From assembly GCA_945870175.1 (NCBI GenBank), contig CAMBRJ010000220.1, positions 1 through 5,640 of the forward strand: DNA of 5,640 nucleotides, given 5' to 3'. Positions 1-5,640 of the stretch are shown here, piece by piece. Position numbers and translations under genes: made by a program. Position 1 is the first letter of the stretch. The number at the start of each line of letters is the position of its first letter. The notes under the pieces were generated by a model. That model saw nothing but the letters and a program-made list of their open reading frames with translations. It had not been told where the DNA came from and made no database searches. This DNA comes from Gemmatimonas phototrophica (GTDB lineage Bacteria; Gemmatimonadota; Gemmatimonadetes; Gemmatimonadales; Gemmatimonadaceae).

Positions 1-1989
1 ATCGGCCATCGCGCACTCGGACAGGGCGACGGCCAGCCCACCATCACTGCAGTCATGCGCCGAGCGCACGAGGCCGCCGCGAATGGATTCTAGCAGCGCG
101 TCGATGAGCACGCGCTCGCGCTTCGGCTCGCACACCGGCGGCTCGCCGATCGTGAGTCCGTGAATCTCCAGCAGGTACTCACTGGCTCCGAGCTCGTCGG
201 TGCAGTCGCCCAGGAGGACGATGTCATCGCCGGCCGTCTGGAAGCCCGACGGCGTGACATGGGAGAGTGATTCGATGAGACCGACCATGCCGATCGTCGG
301 CGTCGGATGAATCGCCCCCTGCGGGTTCTCGTTATAGAGCGAGACGTTGCCACCCGTCACCGGTGTTTCGAGCACCGTGCAGGCCTCACCCATTCCGGCG
401 ATCGCTTCGCTCAGCTGGAAGTACACTTCGGGCTTTGTCGGATTGCCGAAGTTCAGGTTATTGGTGATCGCCATGGGACGGGCGCCGGTGCAGGCCACGT
501 TGCGCGCCGCCTCGGACACCGCCGCGCGGCCCCCGTTCCGGGGCGACAGCGCGACGTGTCGGCCGTTGCCATCGATGCAGAGCGCAATCGCCTTGTCGGT
601 GCCGCGCAGCTTCACCACGGCAGCATCGCTACCTGGACCACGCATCGTGCTGGTGCGCACGGTGGAGTCATACTGTTGCCACACCCACTTCTTGCTGGCG
701 ATGGTCGGCGACGACAACAGGCGCTCGAGCGTCCACGCGTGGTCGCGCTCCTCGTCGAGGGGAGCGACCGAATGAGCCGAACGGCCCCGCGCCGCCTTCA
801 AGGTTTCGCTCTCGCGCGGCTCGAGCACGTACTGCGGGCACTCGGTCACCAGGCGCGAGCCGGGGAACTCCGCCACCACGCGCGCGCCTTCCGTCACGCG
901 GTATACGGGCTCGGCGATGACTTCACCGATCACCGCCGCCTCGAGATCCCACTTGGCCAGAATCGCGCGCACATCCTCCTCATGCCCCAGCTTCGCGACC
1001 ACGAGCATCCGCTCCTGCGATTCCGACAGCAGAATCTCATACGGCGTCATGCCCTGCTCGCGCACGGGCACCTTCGTGACGTCGATGGTAACACCGACAT
1101 CGCCACGCTCGGCCATCTCGGCCGACGACGACGTGAGACCGGCAGCGCCCATGTCCTGAATCGCGACGATGTGTCCGCTGCGAATCAGTTCGAGCGACGC
1201 TTCGAGCAGCAGCTTCTCGGTGAAGGGATCGCCGACCTGTACCATCGGGCGCTTGGCCTCGCTGGATGCGGACAGATCCTCTGAGGCGAATGACGCGCCG
1301 TGAATCCCGTCGCGGCCGGTGCGTGCCCCCACGGCCATGATCGGATTGCCGACACCGGACGCCGCGGCGGTGATGAGCTCATCCTCGCGCATGAGACCAA
1401 CGCACATCGCGTTCACGAGCGGATTGCCTTCGTACGACGGATCGAACACCACTTCACCGCCGACGGTCGGCACGCCCACGCAGTTGCCGTAGTCGCCGAT
1501 GCCCTTCACGACGCCGGCGAAGAGCCAACGCACACGGCTCGACGTGAGCGGACCGAAGCGCAGCGAGTTTAGCAGCGCGATCGGCCGCGCGCCCATCGTG
1601 AACACGTCACGCAGAATGCCGCCGACGCCGGTGGCCGCCCCCTGATACGGCTCGATGGCCGACGGGTGGTTGTGCGACTCGATTTTGAACGCGATCGCCC
1701 ACCCGTCACCGACGGAGATGACGCCGGCGTTCTCTCCGGGCCCCTGCAGCACCCACGGCGCCTTCGTGGGCAGCGTCTTCAGCATGGGACGCGAATGCTT
1801 GTAGGAGCAGTGCTCGCTCCAGAGCGCGCTCACGATGCCAAGTTCAGTGAACGTCGGCGTCCGGCCAAGCATCGCGAGTAGGCGCTCGTACTCGAACTCG
1901 GTGATGCCGTGTTCGGCGACTAGGGCTGGGGTGATCACCGGGTCGCCCGGACGTGATTCCACGGGACGTGCGTTGGACGCGGCGGTCAT
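1..1989 (-). CDS. purL: Phosphoribosylformylglycinamidine synthase, large subunit PurL (3' end beyond window)
   Basis: PurL is the ATP-dependent synthetase subunit of FGAM synthase. It converts FGAR to FGAM using ammonia delivered by PurQ, in the cytoplasm. The frame is open from the ATG at 1989 to base 1 (663 codons, no stop). Family landmarks appear in order: SEHCSYKHS at residues 58-66 (conserved His60), ESHNHPSAIEPYQGAATGVG at 104-123, GDYGNCVGVPTVGGE about 70 residues later, NNLNFGNP at 510-517, PVTGGNVSLYNE at 543-554 and AHDCSDGGLA at 644-653. This is the shorter Bacillus-type PurL (usually about 740 residues), without the fused glutaminase of E. coli PurL, so roughly 80 C-terminal residues lie outside. 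The first 20 or so residues are a poorly conserved extension. The ATG overlaps the purQ stop as ATGA (1986-1989) and has a GAGGT ribosome site six bases upstream, which supports this start. No frameshift was found on codon-by-codon reading. Confidence 0.97.
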   Translation of the reverse strand, partial: MTAASNARPVESRPGDPVITPALVAEHGITEFEYERLLAMLGRTPTFTELGIVSALWSEHCSYKHSRPMLKTLPTKAPWVLQGPGENAGVISVGDGWAIAFKIESHNHPSAIEPYQGAATGVGGILRDVFTMGARPIALLNSLRFGPLTSSRVRWLFAGVVKGIGDYGNCVGVPTVGGEVVFDPSYEGNPLVNAMCVGLMREDELITAAASGVGNPIMAVGARTGRDGIHGASFASEDLSASSEAKRPMVQVGDPFTEKLLLEASLELIRSGHIVAIQDMGAAGLTSSSAEMAERGDVGVTIDVTKVPVREQGMTPYEILLSESQERMLVVAKLGHEEDVRAILAKWDLEAAVIGEVIAEPVYRVTEGARVVAEFPGSRLVTECPQYVLEPRESETLKAARGRSAHSVAPLDEERDHAWTLERLLSSPTIASKKWVWQQYDSTVRTSTMRGPGSDAAVVKLRGTDKAIALCIDGNGRHVALSPRNGGRAAVSEAARNVACTGARPMAITNNLNFGNPTKPEVYFQLSEAIAGMGEACTVLETPVTGGNVSLYNENPQGAIHPTPTIGMVGLIESLSHVTPSGFQTAGDDIVLLGDCTDELGASEYLLEIHGLTIGEPPVCEPKRERVLIDALLESIRGGLVRSAHDCSDGGLAVALSECAMAD

Positions 1990-2690
1990 GCCTTTACCTC
2001 AGCGAGCATCGATTCCAGGATTGACGCGAACAACGGCACGCCGTCGGTTGAGCCCAGCGTCGCGTCGAGCGCGCGCTCAGGGTGCGGCATCATGCCCAGC
2101 ACGTTGCCCTCGGCACTCACGATGCCGGCGATGTTGCGGAGCGAGCCATTGGGATTGGCCGATGCGGTGGCCTCGCCCTCGGCGCTGACATACCGGAAGA
2201 CGACCTGCCCCTCGCCTTCGAGTCGGGCCAGTGTATCGGCATCGGCCGTAAATCGACCGTCGCCGTGGGCGACGGGAATCGAGATGACCTGACCGATGTG
2301 ATACTGCGACGTGTAGCGCGTGGCGATCGACTCGACGCGCAGGTGCACCGGAGCGCTCACGAAACGCAGACTGGCGTTCCGCAAGAGTGCGCCAGGCAGG
2401 AGCCCCGCTTCACACGCGATTTGGAATCCGTTGCAGATTCCGAGTACCGGTCCTCCGCGCTTGGCGAAGGCGATGACTTCCTGCATGATCGGACTGAAGC
2501 GCGCGATCGCCCCGGCGCGCAGATAGTCGCCGTAGCTGAAACCGCCGGGCAGAATGACGAGATCGACGTTTTGGAGATCGTGATCCTTGTGCCAGAGATA
2601 CACCGCCTCCTGACCAAGGTGATCAGCAATCGCGTGATACGCGTCCTCGTCGCAGTTCGAACCGGGAAACCGAACGATGCCGGCCTTCAC
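1986..2690 (-). CDS. purQ: Phosphoribosylformylglycinamidine synthase, glutaminase subunit PurQ
   Basis: PurQ is the class I (triad) glutamine amidotransferase subunit of FGAM synthase. It hydrolyses glutamine and channels ammonia to PurL, with PurS bridging the two. The protein is 234 aa, close to the family norm. It opens KAGIVRFPGSNCDEDAYHAI; PGGFSYGDYLRAGAIARFSP lies at 48-67; the nucleophile elbow GICNGFQ puts the catalytic cysteine at 86; and PHPER near the C-terminus supplies His203 and Glu205. I chose a GTG start at 2690 because the family N-terminus begins there, the GTG overlaps the purS stop as GTGA (2687-2690), and GGAG lies five bases upstream. An ATG at 2753 would add 21 uncharacteristic residues read out of frame through purS. 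The stop overlaps the purL start. Confidence 0.97.
   Translation of the reverse strand: MKAGIVRFPGSNCDEDAYHAIADHLGQEAVYLWHKDHDLQNVDLVILPGGFSYGDYLRAGAIARFSPIMQEVIAFAKRGGPVLGICNGFQIACEAGLLPGALLRNASLRFVSAPVHLRVESIATRYTSQYHIGQVISIPVAHGDGRFTADADTLARLEGEGQVVFRYVSAEGEATASANPNGSLRNIAGIVSAEGNVLGMMPHPERALDATLGSTDGVPLFASILESMLAEVKA
1996..2000 (-). promoter_or_regulatory. purL ribosome binding site
   Basis: GAGGT on the minus strand ends six bases before the purL ATG at 1989, inside the last codons of purQ. Together with the ATGA overlap it fixes the purL start and suggests both re-initiation and independent ribosome loading. Confidence 0.65.
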
Positions 2691-2944
2691 GCGCGCTCCA
2701 CCGATGCGATCTCGAAATCTTCGGTTACCGGGTTGGCCAGCAGCTTCTCGCACATGGTGACGATGCGCGCACGGGCCGCGTCCGCCGTCGCGGCTTCGGT
2801 CTCCACGATCACGTGGCGTCCGACACGCACGTCACTGACGTCGGCGAAACCGAGCGAGTGGAGGGCATCAGCAACTGCCTTGCCTTGGGGATCGAGGATC
2901 CCGCGACGCGGAACGATGTGGATGGCGCAGCGGAAACGGGTCAT
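2687..2944 (-). CDS. purS: Phosphoribosylformylglycinamidine synthase subunit PurS
   Basis: PurS is the small dimeric subunit that holds PurQ and PurL together and helps pass ammonia between them; it has no catalytic residues of its own. The protein is 85 aa, the normal size. It shows the family pattern: a beta strand FRCAIHIVPR, the loop GILDPQGKAV at 15-24, LGFADVSDVRVGRHV at 31-45 and the C-terminal block CEKLLANPVTEDFEI at 65-79. The ATG at 2944 overlaps the pssA stop as ATGA (2941-2944), and GAGGAG lies eight bases upstream. Its own TGA overlaps the purQ GTG. Being next to purQ and purL makes the identification secure. Confidence 0.96.
   Translation of the reverse strand: MTRFRCAIHIVPRRGILDPQGKAVADALHSLGFADVSDVRVGRHVIVETEAATADAARARIVTMCEKLLANPVTEDFEIASVERA
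2696..2699 (-). promoter_or_regulatory. purQ ribosome binding site deciding a GTG start
   Basis: GGAG (within GGTGGAG) on the minus strand stands five bases before the GTG at 2690. It supports this non-ATG start over the in-frame ATG 63 bases upstream. Confidence 0.6.
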
Positions 2945-3846
2945 ACCAAGGGCTCCTCGCGGCCGGCATCCGGCGCGATGTTCTGTCGTGAAGGAGGACG
3001 GCGTCGACGACGGCGTCGGGGGTCGATGGGTTCCTCGAGGTCCTCCTCAGCCGCGTCGTCATCCTCACGCGCACTGGGGATGCGATCGAGCAATCCGAGA
3101 AAAACGGTGCGGCCGATGCCGTACAGCACATAGGCCATGAGCGCCGGGAAGAAGAACTTCTTGGGCAGGAAGATGACGCCCACGAAGGTGCCGACGACCA
3201 ACAGAAAACCGAGGATTCCGTTGACCGTTCGAAAGTTCACGGTCGGCACTTTGGCGTACTGCACGTTGCTGATCATCAACATGCCGAGACCGAGCATGAC
3301 CCAGCGCAGCATCTGATGCCACGGCAGGTCGCCGATCATCGTCTCGGTATAGAGCGGCGTCTGGCTGAACCAGTAGTACGTCGCGAGGGTCATGCCGGCG
3401 GCAGGACTGGGCAGTCCCGTGAAATGCGTGTTCTTCGTGCCCGCTTGCTCCACGTTGAAGCGCGCCAGGCGCATCACGGCGCAGGCCGTGAAGAAGAAAC
3501 AGAAGATCCACTCCCATCGCGTGCTCTGGAACACCGCGAAGTACATGATGAGCGCCGGCGCGGTGCCGAACGAAATGGCATCCACGAGCGAGTCGAGTTC
3601 TTCTCCGAATCGTGTGCCGGATTTCGTGGCCCGGGCGATGCGACCATCCAACGTGTCCGCGATGGCGCCGAATACGATGAAGCGCGCGGCGGCGTCGAAA
3701 TCACCGCGGGAGGCCGCCACGATGGCGAAGATACCAAAGAACAGGTTCGCCAGCGTGAAGCCATTGGGAAGCGCTACGGCCGCCCGTGGCCGTGGGCGGC
3801 GCGGACGCTCCACGCCGTCGGTGCCGCGGGGTTCCGAGCGGTTCAT
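2941..3846 (-). CDS. pssA: CDP-diacylglycerol--serine O-phosphatidyltransferase (phosphatidylserine synthase)
   Basis: This is an integral membrane enzyme that joins CDP-diacylglycerol and serine to make phosphatidylserine plus CMP. The protein is 301 aa. The CDP-alcohol phosphotransferase motif DGx2ARx8Gx3Dx3D is complete: D67, G68, A71, R72, G81, D85, D89. PssA-type blocks follow: RLARFN at 126-131, FTGLPSPAAG at 142-151 and ISNVQYAKVP at 192-201. Hydrophobic segments lie near 26-46, 50-66, 95-107, 111-125, 180-193, 210-228 and 231-253. The C-terminus is an unusual charged tail: an acidic run at about 261-273, then seven arginines at 277-283. I chose the ATG at 3846 because it overlaps the upstream stop as ATGA and leaves a short charged leader before the first helix; the ribosome site is weak, so translation probably depends on coupling. 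An in-frame ATG at 3933 would add 29 uncharacteristic residues. The family call is firm. Serine as the substrate rests on resemblance to PssA and on the Psd-like neighbour. Confidence 0.9.
   Translation of the reverse strand: MNRSEPRGTDGVERPRRPRPRAAVALPNGFTLANLFFGIFAIVAASRGDFDAAARFIVFGAIADTLDGRIARATKSGTRFGEELDSLVDAISFGTAPALIMYFAVFQSTRWEWIFCFFFTACAVMRLARFNVEQAGTKNTHFTGLPSPAAGMTLATYYWFSQTPLYTETMIGDLPWHQMLRWVMLGLGMLMISNVQYAKVPTVNFRTVNGILGFLLVVGTFVGVIFLPKKFFFPALMAYVLYGIGRTVFLGLLDRIPSAREDDDAAEEDLEEPIDPRRRRRRRPPSRQNIAPDAGREEPLV
2953..2958 (-). promoter_or_regulatory. purS ribosome binding site
   Basis: GAGGAG on the minus strand, eight bases before the purS ATG and inside the last codons of pssA. 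This good site could let purS be translated well whatever the level of PssA. Confidence 0.6.
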
Positions 3847-4019
3847 GAGGGCACACCAGCTGGAGTCCGATAGACCCACGCGATCGAGAGGGCGACGAGC
3901 GTGAACACGTATCCCGCGAGCCACCACGGCCACGAACGGAAGCGCAACGCAGCCGCGAACGTCAGCGCGGCCAATCCGGCGGCAGCGAGCAACAGCGCAT
4001 AGCCTTCACGCGCGAACAT
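3843..4019 (-). CDS. 58-aa two-helix membrane protein resembling the N-terminal anchor of phosphatidylserine decarboxylase
   Basis: The frame runs from ATG at 4019 to TGA at 3843. It starts on the last base of the purC stop (TGATG) and its stop overlaps the pssA start (ATGA), with GAGGA nine bases upstream. Such precise framing argues for real translation. The protein begins MFAREGY, has a hydrophobic helix at about 7-25 and a second at about 30-50 (WPWWLAGYVFTLVALSIAWV), and ends VYRTPAGVPS. Short-form phosphatidylserine decarboxylases (Psd) commonly begin with a REGY-like motif, two hydrophobic segments and a FFRDPxRxxP-like motif before the catalytic domain. That match is from memory, not alignment. 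Psd often neighbours pssA, which strengthens it. No catalytic domain and no Gly-Ser self-cleavage site follow, so it cannot be an active decarboxylase. It may be a remnant after deletion, or a small membrane protein kept for another role, such as partnering PssA. Confidence 0.72.
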   Translation of the reverse strand: MFAREGYALLLAAAGLAALTFAAALRFRSWPWWLAGYVFTLVALSIAWVYRTPAGVPS

Positions 4020-4975
4020 CAAACGGAGTCCTCGGGAAGTCCCAGGCGCGCCAGATCCATCGGTGCCCCGGTGAGTCGAGTGAAGGCATCGCGGTAGCGG
4101 CGGCTCGTCGCGCGGATGACGTCGTCAGGAAGCGTCGGGGCCGGCGATTCACCGTTCCAACGTCCGGCCCGACGTTCCACGTCGAGCCAGTCACGGAGCG
4201 GCTGCTTGTCGAAGCTCGGCTGGCCGCGACCCGGCGTGTAGCTGTCGGCCGGCCAGAAACGTGAGCTGTCCGGCGTGAGCACTTCATCGATCAAGAGCAG
4301 ACGGCCGTCGCGCCAGCCGAACTCGAACTTCGTGTCGGCCACGATGATCCCTCGCGGCTCGGCGGTGGCGCGTCCGAATTCGTAGACCGTGCGGGCCAGA
4401 CGCTCGAGTGTGGAGGCCGTATCGGCTCCGACCGACGCGATGACACTGGCGATCGTAATGTTCTCGTCGTGCCCCGTTTCCGCCTTGGTGGCAGGACTGA
4501 AGATCGGCGGATCGAGACGGTCGCTTTCGCGCAGCCCGACGGCAAGCGCCTCGCCCCCCCACGTGCCATGCGCCTGATACTCCTTCCACGCCGAGCCGGT
4601 GATGTAGCCGCGAATGACGCATTCGATCGGCACGACGTCGGCCCGCACGCATAACATGCTGCGGCCGGCGAGCGCCTCGCGATACGGGGCGAGGACTGGC
4701 ACGTCGCGCACGATTTCGTCGGTGTCGGCGGAGAGCAAATGATGCTCGACCACGCCCGAGAGTTGCGACAGCCACCACGCGGTGAGCTGCGTGAGCACGG
4801 CACCTTTGTACGGAATCGCCTCGCTCATCACGACGTCGAACGCGCTGATGCGATCCGTCGTTACCAGCAGCAGACGATTGTCATCCACCGCGTAGACATC
4901 GCGCACCTTCCCGCGACGCACGAGTGGAAGCGGGAGCGACGTTTCGAGCAGTGCGACCGGAAGGCCCGTGCTCAT
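4019..4975 (-). CDS. purC: Phosphoribosylaminoimidazole-succinocarboxamide (SAICAR) synthase PurC
   Basis: PurC couples CAIR to aspartate with ATP to give SAICAR, the eighth step of de novo purine synthesis, in the cytoplasm. Visible family features are RGKVRDVY at 21-28 and DRISAFD at 41-47 (nucleotide-binding region), the first SAICAR synthetase signature VPIECVIRGYITGS at 115-128, and the second, IVADTKFEFG, at 211-220. The family block IDEVLTPDSSRFWP follows at 229-242. At 318 aa it is the long form, nearer to yeast Ade1 than to the roughly 240-residue E. coli and Bacillus enzymes; the extra length is mostly C-terminal (about 245-318). The ATG at 4975 overlaps the purB stop as ATGA and has the strongest ribosome site in the window. 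Its product step directly precedes that of PurB. Confidence 0.97.
   Translation of the reverse strand: MSTGLPVALLETSLPLPLVRRGKVRDVYAVDDNRLLLVTTDRISAFDVVMSEAIPYKGAVLTQLTAWWLSQLSGVVEHHLLSADTDEIVRDVPVLAPYREALAGRSMLCVRADVVPIECVIRGYITGSAWKEYQAHGTWGGEALAVGLRESDRLDPPIFSPATKAETGHDENITIASVIASVGADTASTLERLARTVYEFGRATAEPRGIIVADTKFEFGWRDGRLLLIDEVLTPDSSRFWPADSYTPGRGQPSFDKQPLRDWLDVERRAGRWNGESPAPTLPDDVIRATSRRYRDAFTRLTGAPMDLARLGLPEDSV
4029..4033 (-). promoter_or_regulatory. Ribosome binding site of the 58-aa membrane protein
   Basis: GAGGA on the minus strand, nine bases before the ATG at 4019, formed by the Glu-Asp codons near the purC C-terminus. The spacing is slightly long but usable, and supports translation of the small gene. 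Confidence 0.45.
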
Positions 4976-5640
4976 ACGCGAACCTCCTCCACTTCGACGC
5001 CGGCGCGCTCGCGCGCGAGCCAGGGCGCCACGTGCTCGTCGAGGAACTCCACAACTTGTTCCGGGGAGCGACCCACGAAGCGCGTGGGCTGCGTCACCGC
5101 CAGCAAGTCCTCGAGTGGAACGCCGAATGCCGGGTCGGCGGCGAGTCGCTCCAGCATGTCGTTGCGCGGCGCGCCATCCTTGACGGCGCGCGCGGCGTCG
5201 ATGCTGTGACCGCGAATCAGCTCGTGGGCTTCCTGGCGATCACCACCGGCGCGAACGAACCGCACGATGATCTCTTCGGTCGCCATGAACGGGAGCTCGT
5301 CGTCCACCCGACGTCGGATGCGGGCCGGATGCACTTCGAGTCCGCGCACCACGTTCTGCATTAACACGAGAATGGCGTCGGTGGCGAGAAACGATTCGGG
5401 AATCACCAGACGGCGATTGGCGGAATCGTCCAACGTGCGCTCGAAGTACTGGACCGCGTGCGTCTGATTTGCATTGGGCTCCAGCGACAACACAAAGCGC
5501 GCCAACGACGCGATCCGCTCGGAGCGCATTGGGTTCCGCTTGTACGCCATCGCCGACGATCCGATCTGGTTTTTCTCGAACGGTTCCTCGATCTCGCCGA
5601 ACGCCTGTAGCATCCGGATGTCGCCAGAGAACTTGGATGC
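4972..5640 (-). CDS. purB: Adenylosuccinate lyase PurB, C-terminal part (5' end beyond window)
   Basis: PurB removes fumarate from SAICAR to give AICAR and from adenylosuccinate to give AMP. The last 222 residues are visible, reading in frame from the window edge to TGA at 4972. The fumarate lyase signature GSSAMAYKRNP (5530-5562) is the flexible loop carrying the catalytic serine. It is preceded by EIEEPFEKNQ and followed by FERTLDDSANRR (5410-5445) and ELPFMATEEI. These blocks closely resemble human ADSL as I recall it (GSSAMPYKRNP, FERTLDDSANRR, ELPFMATENI), which places this in the eukaryote-like branch rather than the E. coli one. About 250 N-terminal residues, with the first catalytic His regions, should lie beyond 5640. 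The residue after AM is Ala where Pro is usual; the general signature tolerates this. The stop overlaps purC as ATGA. Confidence 0.96.
   Translation of the reverse strand, partial: ASKFSGDIRMLQAFGEIEEPFEKNQIGSSAMAYKRNPMRSERIASLARFVLSLEPNANQTHAVQYFERTLDDSANRRLVIPESFLATDAILVLMQNVVRGLEVHPARIRRRVDDELPFMATEEIIVRFVRAGGDRQEAHELIRGHSIDAARAVKDGAPRNDMLERLAADPAFGVPLEDLLAVTQPTRFVGRSPEQVVEFLDEHVAPWLARERAGVEVEEVRV
4983..4990 (-). promoter_or_regulatory. purC ribosome binding site (strong)
   Basis: GGAGGAGG on the minus strand, seven bases before the purC ATG and inside the last codons of purB. It is the best anti-16S match seen in the window and confirms the purC start. Confidence 0.75.

Noticed and set aside
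307..1284. A 325-codon open frame on the plus strand.
   Set aside because: It lies wholly opposite purL, which reads through with conserved motifs. It is Arg/His-rich, has no recognisable domain, and is the usual antisense shadow of a high-GC gene.
2691..2753. An in-frame ATG at 2753 as the purQ start.
   Set aside because: The PurQ family N-terminus begins at the GTG at 2690, which has a GTGA overlap and a nearby ribosome site; the extension overlaps purS and has no family match.
2082..3140. A 352-codon open frame on the plus strand crossing purQ, purS and the 3' part of pssA.
   Set aside because: It is antisense to three well-identified genes, has low-complexity Arg/Gly-rich composition and no family motif. 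Its length follows from codon bias on the other strand.
3847..3933. An in-frame ATG at 3933 giving pssA 29 extra N-terminal residues.
   Set aside because: The extension is Arg-rich, unlike PssA, and would overlap most of the 58-aa gene out of frame. The ATG at 3846 forms a clean ATGA overlap.
5007..5020. A 14-base perfect palindrome of CG-rich sequence just before the purC ribosome site.
   Set aside because: It lies in the purB coding region, encodes an Arg/Glu/Ala-rich stretch typical of high GC, makes only a five-pair stem with a four-base loop and has no T run, so chance is the simpler explanation.
1..5640. Searched for a purine riboswitch, promoter, internal terminator, tRNA, insertion sequence or CRISPR repeats.
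   Set aside because: None seen. All junctions overlap, so there is no non-coding space; operon control elements should be upstream of purB, outside the window.

Overview
The window is a high-GC stretch of bacterial chromosome. It is fully coding, with every gene on the minus strand, so transcription runs from 5640 towards 1. It is the middle of a de novo purine biosynthesis operon. In transcription order the genes are purB (5' end outside the window), purC, a 58-codon membrane-protein gene, a phosphatidylserine synthase gene (pssA), purS, purQ and purL (3' end outside the window). The order purB-purC-purS-purQ-purL is the core order of the Bacillus-type pur operon; here it is interrupted exactly between purC and purS by two lipid-type genes. 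The GC content, the composition and the mix of Bacillus-type PurSQL with long, eukaryote-like PurC and PurB would fit Gemmatimonadota or a similar deep-branching group. That taxonomic guess is an inference from memory and is not secure.

Region by region: 1-1989 holds purL (663 codons seen); 1986-2690 purQ; 2687-2944 purS; 2941-3846 pssA; 3843-4019 the small membrane protein; 4019-4975 purC; 4972-5640 the C-terminal part of purB. Every junction is an overlap: ATGA at purB/purC, TGATG at purC/small gene, ATGA at small gene/pssA, ATGA at pssA/purS, GTGA at purS/purQ and ATGA at purQ/purL. There is no intergenic base in the window, hence no room for an internal terminator. The operon promoter and any purine riboswitch must lie beyond position 5640.

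PurS, PurQ and PurL together form the FGAM synthase complex (step 4 of the pathway). PurC makes SAICAR (step 8), and PurB releases AICAR (step 9) and also converts adenylosuccinate to AMP. PssA is a membrane CDP-alcohol phosphotransferase that makes phosphatidylserine. The most interesting element is the 58-aa gene just upstream of pssA. It looks like the N-terminal membrane anchor of phosphatidylserine decarboxylase (Psd, the enzyme acting next after PssA) with the whole catalytic domain absent, yet it is still cleanly framed by start/stop overlaps with both neighbours. No RNA genes, mobile elements, CRISPR arrays or notable repeats were seen.
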